Assembly (NCBI GenBank): GCA_002087915.1
Contig: LWDP01000009.1
Coordinates: 1 to 48,743, forward strand
Origin: Enterospora canceri
Taxonomy: Eukaryota; Microsporidia; Enterocytozoonidae
Direction: 5' to 3'
Length of the DNA: 48,743 nucleotides
Notes under the pieces: generated by a model
Database searches by the model: none
What the model was told of the DNA's origin: nothing
What the model saw: the letters and a program-made list of their open reading frames with translations, nothing else
Shown: piece after piece, positions 1 through 8,528 of the stretch
How positions within the stretch are numbered: the stretch's first letter is position 1
Layout of the letters: every line of letters starts with the position of its first letter
Made by a program: the position numbers and the translations under genes

Positions 1-711
1 GTGGCCAATTTTCCTATACTTTTTTTCTTATGCATTTCTGGTAGGAAAAGCGCCATGTGAAGCATTTTAATCCCTCTATCACACAAAATTTTGCCATACG
101 CTTGAACCTTACTACAACCCTGTATAAAACAAAAACCTTATTTTTATCCCTAATTTTAGGCTTGAAAATAGGAAAAATATCATTACGCTTCAAGGTGATT
201 TTGCCACTCAAAAATTACAACGAGAACTAATTTTTATTGAAAAAGAGCGTATGAAGACACGAACAAAACAACGATTCTTGTTTTAGCCGCGTCTAGAAGG
301 AATAACATGCGCGAGAACGATAAACAGTGAAAATGTTAAAGAATGGGAATCTTAAGACAAGAGAGTGTTAGAGGAGGACTTGAAAGTAGTGCTTTAGAAA
401 CCTCTGATAATATTAAGGCCCGCAATAGAGGGCGTTATTGCTGTTTCAATTTGATTTTATAAGAACCAAATGGATGCTAAAACGAACAGAATAACACGAA
501 ATAGCATGTTATACTTCTTGTCTGTATCAAATAAGTGAGCATACCATGCGTTTGTCGCCAAAAAGATGTTGTTGGGAACAAAATATGGTTATTTAGCTTA
601 TTTACCAGAATTAGAAATTATTGAAAATAAAAGTAACAGCTTTATTAGAGCGGATGCAAGACGATGAATGTCATAAAACAGAGTATTTGAAGACAAATAA
701 AGGCAAGTTTG
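1..711. other. AT-rich left end with no recognisable gene
   Basis: No reading frame here has a recognisable domain, and stops are frequent in all six frames. A 65-residue frame on the minus strand (14-211) is rich in Lys, Phe and Arg but has no CCC-type start signal and no family resemblance. The region reads like decayed intergenic or mobile-element DNA. Bases 1-13 (GTGGCCAATTTTC) resemble, in reverse complement, the GGAAAATTTGGCC stretch at 1369-1381 upstream of the seryl-tRNA synthetase gene; the meaning of this is unknown. Confidence 0.5.
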
Positions 712-1310
712 TTACATTTCTGATATTTTGGGCGGAAATAGACAAACAATAACATGGTGATTTCAGGTAATTTGACTACTATCTCTGAATCAAGTGCCTA
801 AAAATCGATGAAATTAAGACAATTGGAGGAGATTGAACTAAGAAAAATAAACATAAGCACAAGCTGGTTGAAGTGAGGTTAATAAGAGGAGACAGCGATT
901 GATAATGATGAACAGATTTTTGATTATTTTCTAAGATAGCGATTAACCTGATAAAGATGATCACAACGTTTCGAAGAAACGTTGTGATTCCTTGCGCGGA
1001 GCGGCAATTTNTTACATTTCTGATATTTTGGGCGGAAATAGACAAACAATAACATGGTGATTTCAGGTAATTTGACTACTATCTCTGAATCAAGTGCCTA
1101 AAAATCGATGAAATTAAGACAATTGGAGGAGATTGAACTAAGAAAAATAAACATAAGCACAAGCTGGTTGAAGTGAGGTTAATAAGAGGAGACAGCGATT
1201 GATAATGATGAACAGATTTTTGATTATTTTCTAAGATAGCGATTAACCTGATAAAGATGATCACAACGTTTCGAAGAAACGTTGTGATTCCTTGCGCGGA
1301 GCGGCAATTT
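712..1310. repeat. Contig-overlap duplication 1 (single N at 1011)
   Basis: Bases 712-1010 recur as 1012-1310 with no difference I could see (299 bp), separated only by one N. This is what results when two contigs that really overlap are joined end to end with a placeholder base. Most likely the DNA exists once in the genome. Confidence 0.9.
1260..1288. repeat. Perfect hairpin with GAA loop (13-bp arms)
   Basis: The 13-base arm ATCACAACGTTTC (1260-1272) is followed by GAA (1273-1275) and its exact reverse complement (1276-1288). The same hairpin appears at 960-988 because of the contig duplication. It lies about 120 bp upstream of the proposed seryl-tRNA synthetase start and 15 bp before a second, longer hairpin that also closes on a GAA loop. 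Confidence 0.8.
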
Positions 1311-1368
1311 TTTGAGTTGGCTCGAAGCAGGCTAGCGAAGCTGGCCGCGAGCCAACTCAAAAAATTGC
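1304..1368. repeat. Long hairpin with GCGAAGC apex (21-bp outer arms)
   Basis: Outer arms 1304-1324 and 1348-1368 are perfect reverse complements of 21 nt (left arm begins GCAATTTTTTG). Inside them, GGCTAGC (1330-1336) and GCTGGCC (1340-1346) pair at 6 of 7 positions around a GAA loop (1337-1339), so the tip reads GCGAAGC. The element is GC-richer than its flanks and ends about 40 bp before the proposed start of the seryl-tRNA synthetase gene. It could be a small foldback element or a regulatory hairpin. Confidence 0.8.
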
Positions 1369-1372
1369 GGAA

Positions 1373-1971
1373 AATTTGGCCAACGGAGCACAAACTTTTG
1401 GCCACCCCTGTGTTAGATATAAATTTGTTTAGAAATGAAAAAGATCTTGAAAGAGTAAAAGAGAGTGAAAGGAAGAGATTCAAAGACGTAAGTGTAGTAA
1501 CTAGAGTAGCAGAAGTTGATGCAGAACTAATCAAAGCACAATACGAATACGAACATCTCTGTAAGGAAATTAACACCAGAATCAAGAATATTGGAGTTGA
1601 ATTGAAGAAGAAACCATCTGATAAAGAGACTATTCTGAAGAAATACGATACGACAGACCAGAAAGAGACAANAATTTGGCCAACGGAGCACAAACTTTTG
1701 GCCACCCCTGTGTTAGATATAAATTTGTTTAGAAATGAAAAAGATCTTGAAAGAGTAAAAGAGAGTGAAAGGAAGAGATTCAAAGACGTAAGTGTAGTAA
1801 CTAGAGTAGCAGAAGTTGATGCAGAACTAATCAAAGCACAATACGAATACGAACATCTCTGTAAGGAAATTAACACCAGAATCAAGAATATTGGAGTTGA
1901 ATTGAAGAAGAAACCATCTGATAAAGAGACTATTCTGAAGAAATACGATACGACAGACCAGAAAGAGACAA
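1373..1971. repeat. Contig-overlap duplication 2 (single N at 1672)
   Basis: Bases 1373-1671 recur as 1673-1971 (299 bp, apparently identical). The copies contain the first part of the seryl-tRNA synthetase gene, so the open frame here runs twice through the same N-terminal segment. Collapsing the copies restores a normal-length gene. Confidence 0.9.
1405..1412 (+). promoter_or_regulatory. CCCC start signal followed by GTG
   Basis: CCCC at 1405-1408 (copy at 1705-1708) stands one base before GTG at 1410 (copy at 1710). In this window the CCC signal normally lies 0-12 nt before ATG. The residues after the GTG (Leu-Asp-Ile-Asn-Leu-Phe) match the second and following residues of eukaryotic seryl-tRNA synthetases, so the signal marks a probable non-ATG start. 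Confidence 0.6.
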
Positions 1972-3462
1972 AGTTAGAAATCAGTAGACGTATTGAATCA
2001 CTAACATCCGAATTATCTATCAAACTCTCTTCAATTGGTAACATTCTTGATGAAAACGTTCCAGTCTCTAAGACAGAAGATGGCAACAAAACAGTGAGAG
2101 AATATCACAATGAGAATCTCCCAACTACACCATTACCATTTGCAGAGTTGATGGCTCCATTCACCAATTCAGAAGCAGGATCAGCCGTATTTGGTCATAG
2201 AGGATATTTCTTAAGTGGAAAAATGGCACAACTTGCAACTGCCCTGAAAGTATATGCTGGTACATTTTTACATCGTCGAGGATTCACTCCAATTCAAACT
2301 CCTGTGATGATGAGAAAAGAAGCCATGAGCAAAACAGCACAGTTGAGTGATTTTGATGAACAATTGTACAACATCACTGATCAAGAACTATATTTAATTG
2401 CTACATCAGAACAACCATTAACTGCTCTATTCATGAATAGGCGACTTACAGATGCTGATCTTCCAAAAATGTATGCAGGTGAATCACTCTGTTTCAGGAA
2501 GGAAGCTGGTGCTCATGGGAAATACAGTCAAGGGATATTCAGAGTTCATCAATTTGAGAAGATTGAACAATTTGTGATTTGTAAGGCAGAAGAATCAAAT
2601 GACTATCATGAGAAGATGATGCGTACAGCTGAAGAATTCTACGAATCACTTGATATTCCATACAGAACTGTTCTGATTGCATCTGGTGAGATGAATGATG
2701 CTGCATCCAAGAAATATGATTTAGAAGCATGGTTTCCTAATGCTCAAAAATTCATGGAATTGGTTAGTGCTTCAAATTGCACTGATTATCAATCAAGGAA
2801 TCTTAACGTATACTATGGATACGCAGCTAAGAAAGGACAGAAACCTGAATACGTCCATATGTTGAATGCAACTCTTTGTGCAGTACAAAGGACACTTTGT
2901 TGTATTGTTGAGAACTATCAAACTGAGGATGGAAGAATAAGAGTACCAGATGTGCTGNTCACTCTGTTTCAGGAAGGAAGCTGGTGCTCATGGGAAATAC
3001 AGTCAAGGGATATTCAGAGTTCATCAATTTGAGAAGATTGAACAATTTGTGATTTGTAAGGCAGAAGAATCAAATGACTATCATGAGAAGATGATGCGTA
3101 CAGCTGAAGAATTCTACGAATCACTTGATATTCCATATAGAACTGTTCTGATTGCATCTGGTGAGATGAATGATGCTGCGTCCAAGAAATATGATTTAGA
3201 AGCATGGTTTCCTAATGCTCAAAAATTCATGGAATTGGTTAGTGCTTCAAATTGCACTGATTATCAATCAAGGAATCTTAACGTATACTATGGATACGCA
3301 GCTAAGAAAGGACAGAAACCTGAATACGTCCATATGTTGAATGCAACTCTTTGTGCAGTACAAAGGACACTTTGTTGTATTGTTGAGAACTATCAAACTG
3401 AGGATGGAAGAATAAGAGTACCAGATGTGCTGAAGCAGTACGTTGATTTTGAATTAATTTGA
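1410..3462 (+). CDS. Seryl-tRNA synthetase (cytosolic), interrupted by two assembly duplications
   Basis: Charges tRNA-Ser in the cytosol. The N-terminal tRNA-binding coiled-coil arm starts [11 protein letters not shown]; the class II catalytic core follows, with [32 protein letters not shown] (motif 2 region), [24 protein letters not shown] and the C-terminal [10 protein letters not shown] and NYQTEDG motifs typical of eukaryotic SerRS. Single Ns at 1672 and 2958 are each followed by repeated sequence. Reading 1710-2957 and then 3433-3462 gives about 425 residues, normal for the family but without the long yeast tail. There is no ATG at the expected start: the codon is GTG, preceded by CCCC. 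An upstream in-frame ATG at 1257 would add 51 residues translated from hairpin DNA and is unlikely. The gene converges on the RRP40-like gene and their ends overlap by 9 bp. Confidence 0.92.
2484..3432. repeat. Contig-overlap duplication 3 (single N at 2958), with two sequence differences
   Basis: Bases 2484-2957 recur as 2959-3432 (474 bp). The copies differ at C2663/T3138 and A2705/G3180; both changes are synonymous within the seryl-tRNA synthetase frame. The differences suggest two haplotypes or a mixed population rather than a true tandem duplication. Confidence 0.88.
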
Positions 3463-4383
3463 TTCATTCATACACTGTTCTAATGCCTGTTTTATCTCTA
3501 TGAATTCATCACTTTCCAAATAAATGTATCCATTCATACCTAATGCCAAGCAATGTGATTTACATTTTCGACTTACGCTTTTAATTTCCTCTTGTAGATT
3601 CATAAAATGAAGCAGTTGCACTTTCCAGACATCCATTTGGAACACGAAATCAATTTGACCCAGGTTCATTTCATTACAGGTTAATTGCAATTCATTTCCA
3701 AAGATACCTGATATTTTGGCTAGTACCAAATCACCCGTATTCAATTCAGGTCTATTCTTCTTAGTTGCATTTGTGAATGATAGAAATGGCAGTATTCCAG
3801 TGTACATACTGTTGTGTACNATGTATCCATTCATACCTAATGCCAAGCAATGTGATTTACATTTTCGACTTACGCTTTTAATTTCCTCTTGTAGATTCAT
3901 AAAATGAAGCAGTTGCACTTTCCAGACATCCATTTGGAACACGAAATCAATTTGACCCAGGTTCATTTCATTACAGGTTAATTGCAATTCATTTCCAAAG
4001 ATACCTGATATTTTGGCTAGTACCAAATCACCCGTATTCAATTCAGGTCTATTCTTCTTAGTTGCATTTGTGAATGATAGAAATGGCAGTATTCCAGTGT
4101 ACATACTGTTGTGTACATTCCCATGTGTCACATTGACTTTATAATAGTCGTTTTGAATAGCAAACACTCTTCCTATCACAATATCATGTACCATTGGTCT
4201 GTATTGAAGTGTTTTGGAAAAATTGAATAAAATTCTTCCCACTTTATACAGTTTTCCATCAGTTGTTGCCTTGTTATTCAGTATATTCATACACCTACGT
4301 CCTTCTTCTATGATTTCATCACCTGCTTTCACATTCCTTATGAATTTAAATTCTTCTATCTTCTTAAACAAATCAATTTCCAT
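3454..4383 (-). CDS. Exosome cap subunit, RRP40-like (S1 and KH domains)
   Basis: Probable RNA-binding cap protein of the nuclear/cytoplasmic RNA exosome. An S1 domain is seen around [21 protein letters not shown] and [27 protein letters not shown]; the ATK(K/R)NRP...GD motif is typical of RRP40/EXOSC3. The KH-like end contains GMNGYIYLE. Single Ns at 3820 and 4440 are each followed by duplicated sequence: 3524-3819 equals 3821-4116, and 4142-4439 equals 4441-4738, so the same start ATG appears at 4383 and 4682. Collapsed length is about 210 residues. No CCC run precedes the ATG. It follows the leucyl-tRNA synthetase fragment on the same strand, with about 50 bp between them after collapsing. 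RRP4 is an alternative assignment but the motif spacing fits RRP40 better. Confidence 0.75.
   Translation of the reverse strand: MEIDLFKKIEEFKFIRNVKAGDEIIEEGRRCMNILNNKATTDGKLYKVGRILFNFSKTLQYRPMVHDIVIGRVFAIQNDYYKVNVTHGNVHNSMYTGILPFLSFTNATKKNRPELNTGDLVLAKISGIFGNELQLTCNEMNLGQIDFVFQMDVWKVQLLHFMNLQEEIKSVSRKCKSHCLALGMNGYXVHNSMYTGILPFLSFTNATKKNRPELNTGDLVLAKISGIFGNELQLTCNEMNLGQIDFVFQMDVWKVQLLHFMNLQEEIKSVSRKCKSHCLALGMNGYIYLESDEFIEIKQALEQCMNESN
3524..4116. repeat. Contig-overlap duplication 4 (single N at 3820)
   Basis: Bases 3524-3819 recur as 3821-4116 (296 bp, apparently identical), inside the RRP40-like gene. This is the same end-to-end join pattern as at the other Ns. Confidence 0.9.
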
Positions 4384-4738
4384 TTTTATACCTAAAATAT
4401 TTTGATTTTTACATATTTACCCTAATAATTTATTCAATANTAATAGTCGTTTTGAATAGCAAACACTCTTCCTATCACAATATCATGTACCATTGGTCTG
4501 TATTGAAGTGTTTTGGAAAAATTGAATAAAATTCTTCCCACTTTATACAGTTTTCCATCAGTTGTTGCCTTGTTATTCAGTATATTCATACACCTACGTC
4601 CTTCTTCTATGATTTCATCACCTGCTTTCACATTCCTTATGAATTTAAATTCTTCTATCTTCTTAAACAAATCAATTTCCATTTTTATACCTAAAATATT
4701 TTGATTTTTACATATTTACCCTAATAATTTATTCAATA
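4142..4738. repeat. Contig-overlap duplication 5 (single N at 4440)
   Basis: Bases 4142-4439 recur as 4441-4738 (298 bp, apparently identical). They duplicate the 5' part of the RRP40-like gene and its upstream spacer, up to the stop codon of the leucyl-tRNA synthetase fragment. Confidence 0.9.
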
Positions 4739-6475
4739 ACAGATATATGGCATCATTGGATATGCTTTCTCATCCATTTCAACCACTTCAATCTGAATAT
4801 CTTTCTTAGTCTCCTTCTCAATGAATCCTTTGAATTCATTCAAGTATTCCACTTCATCAAATGTTACCTGATACTTATTCATATTCATCAAATAATCCAT
4901 ACTGAATCCAATTCTCATTTTGCTGTTACTGTAATTCCTACTCTCTTCCAGAATACTCTTCTTTATCTCATCATTGTTCTTCCCACTCTCCTTCATCTCC
5001 TTTATTCTCTTCATACAATCCTCCTTCCAATCACTGTATTTATTTGCTACCTTAATCACTACCTTATCCTTCTTTCTTACCATATTAATTCGTCTCACCA
5101 CTTCTTTAACATATTCAATTCCATCAATATTACCTATATCACTTTTCTCACCCATATCAATCTTCTGTCCAATTTCCTCCATCAGGTATCTTGTATAACT
5201 TGGTATTATTGGATATAACATCCTCATCATCCTATAATACGCCCATTCTTTCATCTTATAGTTCATTCCACCCATGGTCTCATACGTCTCAATCATAGCA
5301 TTCATGTTATAGAAACCATACTTCAATGCATCCCTATAAATCATATTCCCATACGCCTCATTTGTTCTCTTCTCATTTTCATTAACACTTTCAACCAAAT
5401 ACGCATCAATCAACCTGGTTTCAATTGATCCAGTTTTAGGGACATTCAACACATTCTGAGCCAAAGTGTACAATTTGAGCACAAATGAGTTAGCAACACT
5501 CTCTACGAAGTTGGCATCCTCATTTGTGTCACCACATGCAGCCAGACACATTCGAGTTGCAGATGGTCCAAACTTCTTTAGAGCATTTTCAACAGTCAGG
5601 AAATTCCCTTCTGATTTGCTCATTTTGGAATTGTTCAGCAATAAATGCCCATTTGTGAATATACGTCGTGGCCAATATTCTCTATTAAAACAGGCTACGT
5701 GATTCATTAGGAAGAATATCAGGTGATTATTGATCAGATCTTTTCCAGATACTCTCAAATCAACTGGATAGAAGTATCTGAAACTACTTCTTGCTTCCAC
5801 TGCAATTTCTACATGTTTCTCTCCTTCTTCTCCAAATTCATCCAACTTCTTTCTCAATTTCTCCTGATCAATTTCACCAAAAACAAATTCCCATAGTTCG
5901 TTACACAGATACTTCTTGCAGTAGATTTCATCATTGCCCTCTAGATCACCAAATAGTAGATGCTTCACCGTGTAGAATGCCATATAAATGGTTGAATCAC
6001 TTAATGAATCAATTAGCACACTTTCATCCTTATGGAATCTAGTTCCCAATCCAAATGACCTACTGAATCCCCACTTTTGAATCCAATCTAATGCTCCATA
6101 CAATTTGGCACTGGTGTCTTCAGAGCATTTCAGTTCTCCAAGACATTCCCTGGTTCTCTTCTTCCACTCTTCATTCCCATAATCCAAAAACCATTGATCC
6201 AATAATGCAACTGTGCATATTCCACCTGATCTAGAAATAACCTGATCTTCTGGAACATAACATACCAAATAATCACTTTCTAATCTACTACTACCCATCT
6301 TGATTCTCTCAAACTTCTCTTTATCCAAATCACTTATTGTTTCACCCTTGCTTTTTAAGTAACTTCTTTTCAACACTTTTTCACCTGATATATTGCTCTG
6401 CCTTATCTGATTATTAGTTGTATACCCTTTTATGGTGTATAGCGTCTCCTTATTTGTTGTGGCATAGTTTAACAA
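4733..6475 (-). CDS. Leucyl-tRNA synthetase, C-terminal half only (5'-truncated)
   Basis: Homology to eukaryotic cytosolic LeuRS runs from the end of the CP1 region to the anticodon-binding domain: KGYTTNNQIRQSNISGEKV, then VISRSGGICTVALLDQWFLDYGN, SRSFGLGTRF, DSLSDSTIYMAFYTVKHLL, YPVDLRVSGKDLINNHL, NGHLLLNNSKMSKSEGNFL (with the KMSKS motif) and GDTNEDANF. The first half, with the HIGH motif and most of the editing domain, is missing: a TAA lies in frame 15 bases 5' of the first codon listed, and nothing LeuRS-like is readable further upstream. The listed first codon is TTG; the first in-frame ATG is near 6301. The open frame is about 580 codons, against about 1,000 or more for complete relatives. 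This is a pseudogene, a truncated duplicate or a misjoin, since the enzyme is essential. Confidence 0.85.
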   Translation of the reverse strand: MLNYATTNKETLYTIKGYTTNNQIRQSNISGEKVLKRSYLKSKGETISDLDKEKFERIKMGSSRLESDYLVCYVPEDQVISRSGGICTVALLDQWFLDYGNEEWKKRTRECLGELKCSEDTSAKLYGALDWIQKWGFSRSFGLGTRFHKDESVLIDSLSDSTIYMAFYTVKHLLFGDLEGNDEIYCKKYLCNELWEFVFGEIDQEKLRKKLDEFGEEGEKHVEIAVEARSSFRYFYPVDLRVSGKDLINNHLIFFLMNHVACFNREYWPRRIFTNGHLLLNNSKMSKSEGNFLTVENALKKFGPSATRMCLAACGDTNEDANFVESVANSFVLKLYTLAQNVLNVPKTGSIETRLIDAYLVESVNENEKRTNEAYGNMIYRDALKYGFYNMNAMIETYETMGGMNYKMKEWAYYRMMRMLYPIIPSYTRYLMEEIGQKIDMGEKSDIGNIDGIEYVKEVVRRINMVRKKDKVVIKVANKYSDWKEDCMKRIKEMKESGKNNDEIKKSILEESRNYSNSKMRIGFSMDYLMNMNKYQVTFDEVEYLNEFKGFIEKETKKDIQIEVVEMDEKAYPMMPYICY

Positions 6476-8528
6476 TTCAATAAACTTTTATTTGAACCTG
6501 CAAAGAAAAATCCTGGTTTTTACATTAACCTGTCGGCCAAAATTGTAGAAGCAGAGGTGCCTGCTTGTTCATAATTGGATACAGTATACTTTACCGTGAA
6601 TGTCAACTGGTATTATAAGCTACAATAGCTTCGTTTTAAGCATCTTAGGACACAAATTAGATATTTCTAGGTTTTCTTTCGATTTATCGCTTTTTGATTA
6701 ATTTAATCGGATGCTGTGTGCATTTAAAAACATATACTGTAATTCTAATTGTGTTGTGTATTACATTCTTTTACATATTTAAACTTAATATTGATATGAA
6801 GTGCTTGATAAATTTTGTAGGTTCTTCTTAATAGTATTGTTGCATCGCAATAATGAATCATAACCCCGATTAAACCAATAATTTTCAATTTCCTCGTTTC
6901 TTTCTAATCAGGTATGGTTTTTTTGCACTGGGATTTTACTATTAACTATTTGATATATTCGAACTGCCAGAATATAACCATTTATTGATTTGGAAGCCTT
7001 TCCCCCAACAGTTTACTGTTTAGTTTGTATAAAACCAACTATATGTATCTTATTATTTATTAACCAGGGGAGTTTCTTGTCTATTACGGCTAAAAACCAA
7101 TCAGAAGAAGCTGTGACTATCTAGTTAATTCAATTTGAGTAATAATTATGCTTAAAGCCATGTATTATCCACTATGGAGATAACAATTTACCATTATATC
7201 TGATATGTCCATAACCATCGTTTTCTTGCTGTAAATTCTTATTTGTTACTACTGAATTATTTATATCGGTTCTGATTTATATAGTTTTTAGTCGTAACAT
7301 GTCCACACGAACTATACGTACTCCTGAAATTTTGATCATTTGAACATTGATTCCTGAGACATTAGGTGCACTGCTAAGCTTCAAAATAGCTTAATATACT
7401 TGGAGCAAACCCAAGTATGAGCTTTTATTTACTAAACTGTTTGTTTCACTGCACATTTCCAAATTTTTCCAAAAGGTTAATAGCTTTCAACGAAATCTTA
7501 TTTTTAATCCCAAATAAACGTGCAGAGTAATAACATGACACATCACTCAAGAAATCGAATATTAATGTGGTAGTATACAGATGAATAACACGCAAGGTGA
7601 TTCATACAACAATATAGGGTTATTTCTAGAGTTTTGCTCCCTGTATAGCACGTGTACAATAGCTCTTAAACTGGGCTAATATATATAACACTCTACATTT
7701 GAATAGTGTACCTGACATAAACACAGGTATTTGTTGTGGCTGTCAGTAGTGGAAAAAACATGTTGATTAGGCCTTTGCTTATAATCCCTGATTTTACGTT
7801 GTGTATAAAAGTGGGTGATTTAGATGACAAACACGCTTTAATCTCAGTAAAATATGGTTATACAATACTACGATCAGATTATTAACTACAAAAAGAACTT
7901 TGTTTGCTAGAAAAATGCAATATTTTAACCTTTTGTATCTCCAATAATTCTTGTACAATGTTCCTAAAGTTTATGAATACCAGAATAACTCGCAATACTT
8001 ATATTAACCTTATAAAACATATTATTACTTCGTTCATCACCTTAAAACATAACAAATACATCAACCAATAGGATATCTTACCTGTAAAAATCACCAAAAA
8101 TATGATGGACATATGTAAAAGGATATATAACATGGTGTTAAATTATTCTCAAGTCTATTTAACTAACAACACACTAGTTTGTATATCCAAGAGAACATGA
8201 AATAACAGAAAATGTTATGGGACCATAAATCAGTTAAATGTTGTGATTAATGGATGTTTTGATGCAATCCATGTTATACTGTGTATTTTGACACTTAAAA
8301 GCCTATGTGATGCGATCAAGAACATGAAAAATTCGAACCATAATAAACCCTTTTCAAATAACTGGTGACAACGAAAAAATATTCAGGTACAAGAGCAAAT
8401 TGGTTCACCAGTCGAACACAGCAGTTGCCTTTTACATATCTAGTTTAAGCCCGATATACTCCATGTTTTATTAAACCTGATTAAAATATGTTGAATAATA
8501 CTCAATAGTTTATTAAGGAGCCCCTAAT
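6476..8528. other. AT-rich gene desert upstream of the LeuRS fragment
   Basis: About 2 kb with no open frame of 60 codons on either strand, no tRNA-like cloverleaf and no clear terminal repeat. If the LeuRS gene had decayed in place, its N-terminal half would lie at roughly 6.5-8.0 kb, but I recognise no HIGH-type or CP1 motif there. GGCCAAAATT at 6535-6544 is the reverse complement of the AATTTTGGCC motif seen near other translation-related genes. The right end contains the CCCC signal of the next gene (8521-8524). Confidence 0.6.

Noticed and set aside
1257..1409. ATG at 1257 as the start of SerRS
   Set aside because: It would add 51 residues translated from the hairpin DNA, and the CCCC signal and family alignment point to position 1410.
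1079..2089. 336-codon minus-strand open frame over the SerRS region
   Set aside because: It is the antisense shadow of the SerRS gene and of contig duplications; the Ser/Leu/Phe-rich composition is typical of an antisense frame.
6490..6515. TTTTTCTTTGCAG on the minus strand just before the LeuRS frame, resembling a 3' splice site
   Set aside because: No matching 5' splice site or LeuRS-like exon is readable upstream; introns in microsporidia are few and short, so an intron cannot account for the missing half.
8326..8345. ATTCGAACCA, resembling a reversed tRNA B-box
   Set aside because: No matching acceptor or anticodon stems can be drawn around it on either strand.
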